Shown: positions 1 through 6,901 of the stretch, piece by piece
Numbering within the stretch: the stretch's first letter is position 1
How the letters are laid out: each line of letters opens with the position of its first letter
NCBI RefSeq assembly: GCF_001612745.1
Contig: NZ_BDBA01000148.1
Span: 1-32,906 of the forward strand
Origin: Nocardia amamiensis NBRC 102102
GTDB lineage: Bacteria; Actinomycetota; Actinomycetes; Mycobacteriales; Mycobacteriaceae
DNA: 32,906 bases
Direction: 5' to 3'
Notes under the pieces: model-generated
Told to the model about the DNA's origin: nothing
The model's database searches: none
Seen by the model: only the letters and a program-made list of their open reading frames with translations
Made by a program: the position numbers and the translations under genes

Positions 1-45
1 GCCCAGTACGCCGACGGCGACCTGGACGTCACGACGCTCGGCTGA
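1..45 (+). CDS. 3' end of a gene cut by the window edge
   Basis: Frame 1 is open from the first base and reads AQYADGDLDVTTLG followed by TGA at 43-45. Only 14 residues are visible, so no family can be named. It would converge on the minus-strand GntR gene that follows. An open frame this short could also be chance. Confidence 0.35.
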   Translation, partial: AQYADGDLDVTTLG

Positions 46-73
46 ACCGGTCGTTCCCGCTGACCGCCCCGCG

Positions 74-235
74 TCACCGCTTCATCATCGGCAAGGGTGA
101 CGTGGGGTTGGTCCGCAACCGCCGCGCGGTCAGATATTCCTCGCGGAGGCTCGGCCGGGGTTGCTGGTCGGCGGCCAGCGGATCGCGCAGCGCCAGGACA
201 CGCGGCACGTGGTCCTGAAAACCTTCGCTGCTCAC
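74..235 (-). CDS. Small hypothetical ORF downstream of the GntR regulator
   Basis: A 53-residue minus-strand frame with a GTG start at 235 begins 15 nt beyond the stop of the GntR gene, so it could be co-transcribed with it. It is rich in Arg and Pro (for example LREEYLTARRLRTNP) and has no signal peptide, membrane segment or motif I recognise. The ribosome binding site is weak. It could be a degenerate remnant or a chance frame. Confidence 0.22.
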   Translation of the reverse strand: MSSEGFQDHVPRVLALRDPLAADQQPRPSLREEYLTARRLRTNPTSPLPMMKR

Positions 236-250
236 CGCGGCCGCTCACCG

Positions 251-994
251 TCAGTCCGGGACGCCGACCATCTCCAGTGCCTCCGGCACGGCGATCGGCT
301 CGTAGTCGGGCGAGGTGTCGCTCAGTACTTTGAGGGCGGTGTGGGCCAGGTGGCTGGCCATGCGGGCTTGGGCCGTGGCCTTGTCGCCCTTGTCCAGCGC
401 GGACAGGATCTGCGCGTGTTCGCGATCACCGGCCTTGTGCCAGCTGTTCGGCTCGCCACCCTGGTAGATCCGGATGTACCGGACACATCGGTCGGCCAGC
501 TGACGCAACTGCTTCTGCATGGTGTCGCTGGCGCCACAAGTGATCGTGCGATGGAACGCCGAATGGATGACGAACCAGCGCTCGGTCTCGCCTGCCTCCG
601 CGGCCGCGCGCATGGCCGCCAGCTGCTCATCCGCCTGCTCTCGGGCTGCGGCGTCGAAGTTGCCCACTGTCATGGCCACGGCCAGCGACTCGAGCACGAC
701 TCGGCTCGCATAGATTTCGTCGAGCTCGCGAGGGTCGAGCATGGAGACGCGGGTGCGCTGGTTCGGTTCGATCTGGACCAAACCCTCCTCCTGCAGCATC
801 CGCAGCACCTCGCGCAACGGCGTTCGGCTGACGCCGAGCTGCTCGGCCAGCGACACTTGCGAAAGTTTCGTCCCAGGCCGCAGCGTGCCGTCGAGAATCT
901 TCTCGCGCAGGTAGGCGTGTACGTGCGGGATTGCTTGGCGTGCCTCGGGTAGTTCCACCCTGGTGATGTGCGGGACGAGCACCTTGCGACTCAT
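251..994 (-). CDS. GntR family transcriptional regulator, FCD (FadR-like) subfamily
   Basis: This 247-residue DNA-binding repressor or activator has an N-terminal winged helix (residues about 18-80; LAEQLGVSRTPLREVLRMLQEEGLV is the recognition region). The rest is an all-helical FCD ligand-binding domain. The FCD metal or effector histidines are visible in FHRTI, EHAQI and SHLAHT. I chose ATG at 994 because the minus strand carries a TAGGGG ribosome binding site just upstream; the open frame extends 38 codons further but through promoter-like sequence. It is divergent from the dehydrogenase gene at 1154. TGTATACA and TGCATACA sites lie between the two, so it probably regulates itself and its neighbours. 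The effector is unknown, perhaps an organic or sugar acid as is common for FCD proteins. Confidence 0.93.
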   Translation of the reverse strand: MSRKVLVPHITRVELPEARQAIPHVHAYLREKILDGTLRPGTKLSQVSLAEQLGVSRTPLREVLRMLQEEGLVQIEPNQRTRVSMLDPRELDEIYASRVVLESLAVAMTVGNFDAAAREQADEQLAAMRAAAEAGETERWFVIHSAFHRTITCGASDTMQKQLRQLADRCVRYIRIYQGGEPNSWHKAGDREHAQILSALDKGDKATAQARMASHLAHTALKVLSDTSPDYEPIAVPEALEMVGVPD

Positions 995-1013
995 ACCCCT
1001 AGCGTAAGCGATG

Positions 1014-1065
1014 TGTATACATATTCCTTCTTTTTCACGTGACAGTCCGGTAAAGTGCATACAGT
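1014..1065. promoter_or_regulatory. Divergent promoter with two putative GntR operator sites
   Basis: The palindrome TGTATACA lies at 1014-1021 and AGTGCATACAGT at 1054-1065, between the divergent GntR gene and the dehydrogenase gene. The 12-mer recurs exactly, inverted, at 3387-3398, and TAAAGTGCAYACA recurs at 5822-5834. Short sites of the TGTATACA type are characteristic of FCD GntR proteins, so this regulator is the first candidate to bind them. Binding is inferred. Confidence 0.55.
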
Positions 1066-1104
1066 ATTGCGGGGGCGTGGCGTCTGCGAAGTCGTCCCCT
1101 TCCC

Positions 1105-1143
1105 GCACGAAAACCCGTGAGGAGCACGAAAACCCCGTGAGGA
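1105..1143 (+). repeat. Tandem duplication of the leader and ribosome binding site
   Basis: GCACGAAAACCCGTGAGGA at 1105-1123 is followed immediately by the same unit with one extra C at 1124-1143. Each copy carries a GAGGA Shine-Dalgarno core. The second core sits 10 nt before GTG 1154. This looks like a recent slippage duplication in the 5' leader of the dehydrogenase gene. Confidence 0.8.
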
Positions 1144-1153
1144 CGTGACGAAC

Positions 1154-2032
1154 GTGAGAACTATCGGAGTCATCGGCCTGGGCAAAATGGGCCTGCCGAT
1201 CGCTGAGAACTTACTGAGCAGCGGCTTCGGCGTCGTCGGGTACCGGCGCAGCATCGAGTGTCCCGAGCTCGAGGCCGCGGGTGGCACCGTCGCGTCGTCG
1301 CCGGCGGAACTGGCCGCCTCGTGCGAGGTCATCGTGTCGATCCTGCCGACCGCGGATGACGTCGAGCACGTGATCTGCGGGCCCGAGGGCACGCTGTCGA
1401 CGATCCGCCCCGGAACGGTCCACCTCGAGATGAGCACGATCCCGGTAACGAGCAAGCTCGAACTGATGCGTCAGCTCGAGCACGCCGGGGCCACCATGCT
1501 CGACTGCCCGATCAGCGGCAGCCCCGGAATGGTCGGCCCGCGGCTGGCCACCGTCTTCGCCTCCGGAGCGGCGGAGGCGATCGATCGGGTGGCCGACGTG
1601 CTGGAGGCCATCTCAGGGCCCTGGGTCAAAACCGGTGACTTCGGGACCGGCACCCACCTGAAGTACATCTCCTCCATGCTGGTGGCGACCCATACGGTCG
1701 CGGCCGCGGAAGCGATCGTGCTGGCCCGCCGCAACAACTTGGACCTGGATATGGTCCAGCACACCCTCGAGACGTCCATCGCGGGCTCGGCGCTGCTCAA
1801 GCAGCGAGGGCCCCTCATGGCGCACCGCTCATGGCTGCCTGCCCCCGGGCCCATCGCGACGCTGCACGAGATCCTCGACCAGATCGAGGTGCACCTGCAC
1901 GATCTCGGCGAGTTTCGGCCGGTGTTCGCCGCGGCCAAAGCGGTGTTCGACCAGGCTTTGGCCGACGGCTGGGGAGAACTCGACATAGCCAGCGTGCACG
2001 ACCAGATTTCCAACCAAAACGCTCTTGCGTAA
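1154..2032 (+). CDS. NAD(P)-dependent beta-hydroxyacid dehydrogenase (3-hydroxyisobutyrate dehydrogenase family)
   Basis: This family oxidises a 3-hydroxy acid (or 2-hydroxy sugar acid such as threonate) with NAD(P). The 292 residues start with the dinucleotide fold GVIGLGKMG. DCPISGSPGMV follows as the substrate-binding loop, then GTGTHLKYISSML with the catalytic lysine at about residue 170. The family's paired Asn after that Lys (KxxNN) is replaced by two Ser, which suggests an unusual substrate. I prefer GTG 1154 to GTG 1145: the GAGGA at 1139-1143 is 10 nt from the former and only 1 nt from the latter. The neighbouring aldolase homologue recalls threonate/erythronate-type clusters, but the substrate cannot be read from sequence. 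Confidence 0.9.
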   Translation: MRTIGVIGLGKMGLPIAENLLSSGFGVVGYRRSIECPELEAAGGTVASSPAELAASCEVIVSILPTADDVEHVICGPEGTLSTIRPGTVHLEMSTIPVTSKLELMRQLEHAGATMLDCPISGSPGMVGPRLATVFASGAAEAIDRVADVLEAISGPWVKTGDFGTGTHLKYISSMLVATHTVAAAEAIVLARRNNLDLDMVQHTLETSIAGSALLKQRGPLMAHRSWLPAPGPIATLHEILDQIEVHLHDLGEFRPVFAAAKAVFDQALADGWGELDIASVHDQISNQNALA

Positions 2033-2043
2033 GGAGTTACCAA

Positions 2044-2523
2044 ATGATCTACGTCACCCACCGTCTCCCGGTCAACGAGCCGGGCGAGCCAACTCTCGAT
2101 CGGGCTGCCGTATGGCAGGGGCTGGTGATGAAGGCCAACAACGCGCTGCCCTTCGTGCCGATCATGACCCATTGTGTCGTCACCGCTCGCCTCGATGACG
2201 AGACCTTCGATAGAGAGATCGAGCTGTTCGGCGATCCCTACATCGAGCGGATCAGCCTTCAGCCCGAACGGCGGGTAGTGTTCACGCGCCTCGCGGGGCC
2301 GGTCCTCGGCACAATCGTCAATGACATCGAGGAAGACGAGGGGGAGCTGTTCCTCCGGTTCAGCTTCGCGCTGGTGCTCGAAAGCGCCCAGAGCGGTTCT
2401 CCCGAGGAGACGGCGTACGCCGACGAAACCACGACCCATTACATAGCGGCCGTCGGCGCAACGCTCAACGCCATGCGTCGGGTCGCGCGCGGAGAAGCGC
2501 CCGTCGAGCTGCGCGCGAGCTGA
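2044..2523 (+). CDS. AtaL-like (DUF1857) SRPBCC family protein
   Basis: The 159-residue protein begins MIYVTHRLPVNEPGEP and continues with VWQGLVMKANNALPFVPIMTHC. This is the characteristic opening of the DUF1857/AtaL-like family, small START/Bet v 1-fold proteins that bind hydrophobic ligands or assist enzymes in metabolite clusters. An AAGGAG site at 2031-2036 places the start at ATG 2044, and the gene follows the dehydrogenase by 11 nt, so the two are co-transcribed. A strong terminator-like hairpin follows. The biochemical role of the family in bacteria is not established. In this catabolic context a ligand-binding or cyclase/hydrolase-like accessory role is the most I would infer. Confidence 0.85.
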   Translation: MIYVTHRLPVNEPGEPTLDRAAVWQGLVMKANNALPFVPIMTHCVVTARLDDETFDREIELFGDPYIERISLQPERRVVFTRLAGPVLGTIVNDIEEDEGELFLRFSFALVLESAQSGSPEETAYADETTTHYIAAVGATLNAMRRVARGEAPVELRAS

Positions 2524-2541
2524 CCTCCGGCGACCGACCAT

Positions 2542-2574
2542 CGGCGGCCCCGCGCTCCCAGCGCGGGGCCGCCG
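2542..2574. terminator. Strong hairpin, probable transcription terminator
   Basis: A perfect 15-bp GC-rich stem (CGGCGGCCCCGCGCT, loop CCC, then the exact complement) begins 18 nt after the AtaL-like stop codon and is followed by a modest pyrimidine run. The position between convergent genes fits a terminator serving both strands. Confidence 0.8.
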
Positions 2575-2700
2575 TGCGTTTCCTCATCGGCGCGAACGTG
2601 CCCCGATCCACCTCCGCCGCAAGCTGATCCAGGCCGTCGACAGGGCGGCCCGATCGGACTCCGACAGCAGTCCGGCCCCGTGCAGCATGAGCGCGTGGGA

Positions 2701-3378
2701 TCAGCGCGCGGGGCGCGTCGTCGCCGCTTTGCGCAGCAAGTGTGCCCCCAGTCGGGGCAGTAGCTCATGTTTGACGGCCTGCCATGAGCGGACTTCTTCC
2801 GCCGACATGGCGGCGGGCTCGTCCCTCGTCTGGAGCCAGACGGTGCACGCGGTGGCGAGCACCGACATGGTGGCCACTGCGGTGGCGGGATCGGCGGCCA
2901 TCGCGATCGCGCCGTTTCCGCGCAGAATCATCGCGTCCGAGGACCCGATCGCTTCGGCGAGTCGACGGCCGCGGCCTGCCTCGCGGACCAGTAGCGCGGA
3001 GGGGTACACCGGCACGGAATCGCCCAGCCAGCACGCTTGGCCGTGGGTCGGGGCAATGCGGTCGGTGAGCATGCCGACGGCAAGCGATGCCGCCGGCTGG
3101 GCCCGCGCGATCGCTCCGGTCGCCGGGAATCGGTCGTAGAGGGCCAAGTGCGCCCATGCCTCGGCCGGGCACCCGGATGGCAAAGACGTCGCGTTCAACG
3201 GCATGCGGATGCAGGTCGACGCCTCGACGGTCGCGAGGTCTGTGGCAGGGGTGATGACCATGTGGTCGAAGTCCCTGGCGGACACATGCCCGAATGCGTC
3301 GACCAGCCCCAGAGCGGCCATGGCTTGCGCTGCGTCGGCAACTTGGACATCGAGAGACCGGTCGGTGGAAGAGTGCAT
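2701..3378 (-). CDS. Class II aldolase/adducin-fold protein lacking zinc-ligand histidines
   Basis: The 225-residue protein has the class II aldolase fold signature LGLVDAFGHVSARD (residues 24-36), a THGQACWLGD segment and a late ILRGNGAI motif. In metal-dependent members such as FucA, zinc is held by His92, His94 and His155 with Glu73 as the base. Here the equivalent positions read Arg92, Gln94 (ARAQP instead of HTHP) and Asn155 (RGNG instead of RGHG), while Glu73 is retained. It is therefore unlikely to be a zinc aldolase; it may be a non-catalytic or metal-free variant, or a decarboxylase-like enzyme of changed mechanism. The frame is intact. ATG 3378 has no clear Shine-Dalgarno site and lies inside a 29-bp dyad, so a leaderless or short-leader message is possible. 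Confidence 0.85.
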   Translation of the reverse strand: MHSSTDRSLDVQVADAAQAMAALGLVDAFGHVSARDFDHMVITPATDLATVEASTCIRMPLNATSLPSGCPAEAWAHLALYDRFPATGAIARAQPAASLAVGMLTDRIAPTHGQACWLGDSVPVYPSALLVREAGRGRRLAEAIGSSDAMILRGNGAIAMAADPATAVATMSVLATACTVWLQTRDEPAAMSAEEVRSWQAVKHELLPRLGAHLLRKAATTRPAR

Positions 3379-3399
3379 GACAGATAACTGTATGCACTC
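3371..3399. promoter_or_regulatory. 29-bp inverted repeat over the aldolase start, putative operator
   Basis: GAGTGCAT at 3371-3378 and ATGCACTC at 3392-3399 are exact complements. Just inside them ACAG (3380-3383) pairs with CTGT (3388-3391), so the dyad is nearly complete apart from one extra G. The right arm contains ACTGTATGCACT, the inverse of the site at 1054-1065. A protein bound here would cover the aldolase start codon. Confidence 0.6.
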
Positions 3400-3508
3400 T
3401 CGGAGCGCGACGCCATGTTCCGGGCGGAATCGGCCACGCAGCCGGGAGCTGATTCCGCAAGGCGAAATTCGGCCCCGGGGACATGACGGGCGTCGCTCGG
3501 CGAGTCAG

Positions 3509-3520
3509 AGTGTATGCAGA
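3509..3520. promoter_or_regulatory. Additional TGTATGCA operator-like site
   Basis: TGTATGCA at 3511-3518 is the complement of the TGCATACA core found in front of the GntR/dehydrogenase pair. It is embedded in AGTGTATGCAGA, 23 nt before the start of the NTF2-like gene. It is probably part of the same regulon. Confidence 0.45.
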
Positions 3521-3541
3521 TCAGGGTTGAAAGGATCCATC

Positions 3542-3901
3542 ATGACCAGCGCTTTGACCGCCGCCGTGTTCCACGCGCTCGACACGCTCGACTCCGAGGC
3601 CTTTGCGGGGCTTTTCGCCCACGACGGCAACGCCACCTACGGCAACGGCCCCACCCTCGAGGGGCGCGAGGCGGTCGAGGGTGGCGCTGTCGGCTTCTTC
3701 GGCGCGATCGGCGGGATGCAGCACGACATCGTCAACGAGTGGGTCGTGGGCGACGACACCATCGTGGAACTGGCTGTCACATACACGCGTAAAGATGGGC
3801 AAAAGGTCTCCATCCCGGTGGTGTCGATCTGGACGGTTGGTGGCAGCGGCCTGATCGACACCTACCGGGTCTTCTTCGACGTGGCCCCGGTCTTCGCATG
3901 A
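3542..3901 (+). CDS. Nuclear transport factor 2 (SnoaL-like) family protein
   Basis: The 119-residue single-domain protein has a SnoaL/NTF2 cone-fold pattern: helix AVFHALDTLDSEAFAGLFAHDGNATYGNGP, then GREAVEGGAVGFFGAIGGMQHDIVNEWVVGDDTIVELAVTYTRKDG, and a closing strand DTYRVFFDVAPVF. Members act as small isomerases, cyclases or ligand-binding proteins. AAAGGA at about 3529-3534 supports ATG 3542; the frame extends upstream but only through promoter sequence. Its stop overlaps the start of a decayed SDR frame (ATGA), the remains of what was probably a two-gene operon. The substrate is unknown. Confidence 0.8.
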   Translation: MTSALTAAVFHALDTLDSEAFAGLFAHDGNATYGNGPTLEGREAVEGGAVGFFGAIGGMQHDIVNEWVVGDDTIVELAVTYTRKDGQKVSIPVVSIWTVGGSGLIDTYRVFFDVAPVFA

Positions 3902-4092
3902 CTACGCGCAACGCGACAGGGCGCGGCGCGTCGTCACCGGAGGCGCCGCCGGTATCGGGCGGGCCTTCGCCGAGCGCCTGGCAGGCGACGGTCACGCGGC
4001 CCGCCGACGTTGGCTGCGTGGACGAGACACTGCGCCTGATCGAGAAGGCGGGTGGCCGGGGGTCGCCGCCCAATGAGTCAACGCTGGAGTGA
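3898..4092 (+). pseudogene. Frameshifted, truncated short-chain dehydrogenase remnant
   Basis: The open frame from ATG 3898 (64 codons, overlapping the previous stop by ATGA) makes no sense as one protein. In frame 3, however, 3924-4000 reads RRVVTGGAAGIGRAFAERLAG, the classical SDR TGxxxGIG nucleotide-binding motif. Frame 1 then resumes with DETLRLIEKAGGRG, the typical SDR segment after the second beta strand. At least two indels therefore separate pieces of one SDR N-terminus, and everything after about residue 60, including the YxxxK active site, is absent. It is a decayed enzyme gene once coupled to the NTF2-like gene. Confidence 0.75.
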
Positions 4093-4117
4093 CCAGCGCG
4101 AGGGGGAGCGCCGCCCA

Positions 4118-4882
4118 TCAGGCAAAGTTCTCGGCGATCGCTGACGCGGTCGCCCGGACCTCGGGCACGAGATCGACGAGGTGCTTGCGGCTCGAGCCCG
4201 CCGACGGGCACGCCACCGCGACCGCGGCGATGACCAGGCCCGACCGCGTGGTGACCGGGACGCCGACGGCGTTCACGCACTGCTCGCTTGCCTCCAGGCA
4301 GAGGGCATAGCCCTGCCTGCGGACGACACCGAGCTCGCGACGGAGCGCGACAAGCGGACGCATCGAGCCATCACGCATTCGGACGTGGCGGTCGGGGTAG
4401 AGCGCGACCAGCTCGCTGTCGGGGAGCTGGGCCAAGAGCACCTTGCCGCCCGATGTGGTGTGTGCGGGCAGCAAGAGTCCGACGCGACTCCCGACTCGGC
4501 GGGCACGGCTGCCCTCGACGCCGTCGAGGAAGCGGCAGCCGTTGCCCTGCAATGTCACCAGAAAAGTTGTATAGCCCAACCTGTGCGATAGGTCCGCCAG
4601 ATAGGGGTGGGCCACGGCGCCGAGGTCGCGCGGCGGCTCGGCGCCAGACGGAAATTGCGTCAGCCGTGGTCCCGGCAGGTAGGCGCGTTTGCGGTCCTGT
4701 TCGGCGAACTGGTGTCGCTTGAGGGTGGACAACAACCGGTGTGCGGTCGGGGGTGTCACCGCGAGCAGCTCCGCGGCGTCGGTCACCCGCAACTTGCCGT
4801 TCTCGCGCAGAGCGACGAGGAGCGTGAGCACGTTCTCGGCCGAAGAGACCGACTCGCGGGATGGCATGGTCTCCGCCGTCAT
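4118..4882 (-). CDS. IclR family transcriptional regulator
   Basis: The 254-residue regulator has an N-terminal winged helix (SAENVLTLLVALRENGKLRVTDAAELLAVTPPTAHRLLSTLKRHQFAEQD, residues about 14-63). The IclR effector-binding GAF-like domain follows, with the usual HTTSGGKVLLA, RRQGYALCLEASEQCVNAVGVPV and C-terminal helix segments. It lies 19 nt downstream of the FAH-family gene on the same strand, so the two form an operon and the regulator probably controls its own enzyme partner. ATG 4882 is used; ATG 4867 is an alternative. IclR proteins commonly sense aromatic or organic acids, but the ligand here is unknown. Confidence 0.92.
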   Translation of the reverse strand: MTAETMPSRESVSSAENVLTLLVALRENGKLRVTDAAELLAVTPPTAHRLLSTLKRHQFAEQDRKRAYLPGPRLTQFPSGAEPPRDLGAVAHPYLADLSHRLGYTTFLVTLQGNGCRFLDGVEGSRARRVGSRVGLLLPAHTTSGGKVLLAQLPDSELVALYPDRHVRMRDGSMRPLVALRRELGVVRRQGYALCLEASEQCVNAVGVPVTTRSGLVIAAVAVACPSAGSSRKHLVDLVPEVRATASAIAENFA

Positions 4883-4901
4883 CGACGATCGACCACCCAG
4901 G

Positions 4902-5792
4902 TCATGACTCGACCATTCTGTTCTCCAGACGACCGAGGCCGTCGATCTCGGTGACGACCAGGTCGCCGGCGTTCAGGAAGGTCTTGCGCGGCATGCCGAC
5001 GCCGGCCGGCGTACCGGTCAGGATGACGTCACCCGGCTCGAGCGTCAGCACCCGGCTTGCGGCGGCGATCAGCCGCGGCACTGTAATCACCATGTCGGCG
5101 GTGGACGCTTCCTGCTTGATCTCCCCATTGACTGTCAGCCGAAGCGTGAGGTCGTGCGGATCGTCGACCTGCCAGCGGGGGACGAGTCCGGGTCCCAATG
5201 GGCACGACCCGTCGAATGCCTTGTGCTGGAACCAGTCCCAGCCGAACGGCGCGAGGACCGCGTCTTTCCTCGGGAACAGTCCCCGGGCGGACAGATCGTT
5301 GGCGACGGTGTAGCCCGCCACGTGATCGAGGGCCGCGCGCTCGTCGATATCGTGCCCGCCGGCGCCGATGACGACGGCCAGCTCGACCTCCCAGTCCACA
5401 TCGGCGTGGTCGGGCAGGCGCACGTCGTCGTGTGGGCCCACCACCGTCGTGGTCGGTGGCTTGAGGAAGAAGAAGGGCTCACCGTCCGGATTCGGACGCT
5501 GCGTGCCCATCTCCTCCGCGTGTCCGTAGTAGTTGGCCCCGGCGCAGATGACCTTGCGGGGGTGGGTGAGGGGTGCGACGAGCTCGACGTCCGATACGAC
5601 CTCGAGCGCCGAATGCTGGAGGTTCTCCAGCAGCGGCGTGAACTCCGCCCACCGATCGAGAACTTCCACGAGGGTGAGACCTGACAGTGGCTCCGGCGCC
5701 CGGCCGACTTTGCCGTCGGCGAGCACGCCGACACTCGGCTGTGCTCGGTTGCTCCCGACGAACTGGACTAGACACCACTGCTGCGACGACAT
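4902..5792 (-). CDS. Fumarylacetoacetate hydrolase family protein
   Basis: Members of this family are Mg/Mn-dependent C-C hydrolases, decarboxylases, isomerases or hydratases acting on beta-diketo acids from ring cleavage. The 296-residue protein shows the family core: CAGANYYGHAEEMG (His91), FFFLKPPTT (Lys111), then VDWEVELAVVIG and NDLSAR. These supply the metal ligands Glu135, Glu137 and Asp166; GDVILTGTPAGVGMP closes the C-terminus. The start at 5792 is supported by AAAGGGG a few bases upstream; 13 further codons are open but enter the promoter. It is transcribed with the IclR gene and preceded by an AAAGTG/CACTTT dyad. The precise substrate is not deducible; an aromatic meta-cleavage or 2-oxo acid step is a reasonable inference. 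Confidence 0.93.
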   Translation of the reverse strand: MSSQQWCLVQFVGSNRAQPSVGVLADGKVGRAPEPLSGLTLVEVLDRWAEFTPLLENLQHSALEVVSDVELVAPLTHPRKVICAGANYYGHAEEMGTQRPNPDGEPFFFLKPPTTTVVGPHDDVRLPDHADVDWEVELAVVIGAGGHDIDERAALDHVAGYTVANDLSARGLFPRKDAVLAPFGWDWFQHKAFDGSCPLGPGLVPRWQVDDPHDLTLRLTVNGEIKQEASTADMVITVPRLIAAASRVLTLEPGDVILTGTPAGVGMPRKTFLNAGDLVVTEIDGLGRLENRMVES

Positions 5793-5821
5793 GGAAACCC
5801 CTTTGGAATCAATCAGCTCCC

Positions 5822-5838
5822 TAAAGTGCACACACTTT
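5822..5838. promoter_or_regulatory. AAAGTG-CACA-CACTTT dyad, putative operator
   Basis: AAAGTG (5823-5828) and CACTTT (5833-5838) form an inverted repeat 31 bp upstream of the FAH-family start. TAAAGTGCACACA also matches TAAAGTGCATACA at 1051-1063 at all but one base, linking this promoter to the GntR-region sites. The flanking IclR proteins are alternative binders. Confidence 0.5.
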
Positions 5839-5991
5839 CGCGGTGGTTGTCAAGCCGGCCCGCTCGCCGGGCTCGCTGTTCCGGAGGTCGAAATTTGTCG
5901 TGCGTCCCCTTTTCTCCGCGACGTTCGAGGAGCAGTGTGAGGGCCGCGAGAGGGATAGAAGGGCAGTGGTCTTCTGATCGAGGGGCATGCG

Positions 5992-6777
5992 ATGCCTGAT
6001 TCTCCAGCGTCCGCCGGGCTGGATCCGGCCACCGTGCTGGGCAAGGTGATGTCGGTGTTGCGTGCGTTCACGGTCGAGGACCACGGAGTCGGTTTCGCCG
6101 AGTTGCAGCGGCGTACGCGGCTGCCGAAGGCCACGCTGCACCGCGTACTGGGCGATCTCGAATCGACGCGCCTGCTGGATCGGGTCGATGGCGCCTATCA
6201 TCTCGGCGGTCACCTCTTCGAACTCGGCATGCGGGCCTCGGTCGAGCGAGGCCTGATCGAAGTGGCCACGCCTTTCCTCGAGGACCTCTACGAACGCACC
6301 CATGAGTTGGTGCACCTCGGCCTCTTGGAGAGCCATGAGGTGGTGTACGTCGCGAAGATAGGTGGTCACCGGCAGGTGCGCTCGCCTTCCCGGCTGGGCG
6401 GCCGGATGCCCCTGCATGCCACCGCTATCGGCAAGGCGCTGTTGGCCCATGCTCCCGCGGAGGTGCGGCGCGCGGTCCTTGCGGAACCGCTGCCGCGATT
6501 GGCACCGCGGACGATCACCGCACGGGGGACCCTCGGTAAACAACTCGACGACGTAGTAGAGAACGGGATCGCCTTCGAGTTCGAGGAGTCCGCGGTGGGA
6601 ATTGTCTGCGTCGCGGCACCGGTGTTCGACGCCGACGAACATGTGCTCGCAGCCGTCAGTGTCACGGGTCCGGTGACTCGTTTCCGTCCGCAGCAGCACG
6701 CGGCGTCGGTACGGGCTGCCGCGGCCGGTATCGCAGCAACCCTGGCACGGCGCGATGCGCTGCGGGAGCGGGCTTGA
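5992..6777 (+). CDS. IclR family transcriptional regulator
   Basis: A second IclR protein of 261 residues, divergent from the FAH-family operon. The winged helix spans about residues 14-70 (VLRAFTVEDHGVGFAELQRRTRLPKATLHRVLGDLESTRLLDR). The effector domain has RMPLHATAIGKALLAHAP and GIAFEFEESAVGIVCVAAPVFD, both diagnostic of the family. GAGGGG at about 5978-5983 supports ATG 5992. The N-terminus carries a short extension before the helix-turn-helix. It shares the 5793-5991 intergenic region with the FAH gene and could regulate it. It is not a recent copy of the IclR gene at 4118-4882; the two differ through most of their length. Confidence 0.93.
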   Translation: MPDSPASAGLDPATVLGKVMSVLRAFTVEDHGVGFAELQRRTRLPKATLHRVLGDLESTRLLDRVDGAYHLGGHLFELGMRASVERGLIEVATPFLEDLYERTHELVHLGLLESHEVVYVAKIGGHRQVRSPSRLGGRMPLHATAIGKALLAHAPAEVRRAVLAEPLPRLAPRTITARGTLGKQLDDVVENGIAFEFEESAVGIVCVAAPVFDADEHVLAAVSVTGPVTRFRPQQHAASVRAAAAGIAATLARRDALRERA

Positions 6778-6901
6778 TCTGAGAACAGGGCGGCCCGCAT
6801 TCGGGCATCTCAACGGGCGCAGACATGCGGCAGCGAGTTGCCGACGTGTGCAGCGCCGGGCCGCAGCTTCGCTGCCACGACATTGCTGTGGAGTTCCGGC
6901 T

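Noticed and set aside
2580..2700. A possible continuation of the aldolase homologue in another minus-strand frame (reading MLHGAGLLSESDRAALSTAWISLRRRW)
   Set aside because: It could be a frameshifted C-terminal tail, but the family's usual length is already reached at 2701 and I could not match the fragment to anything.
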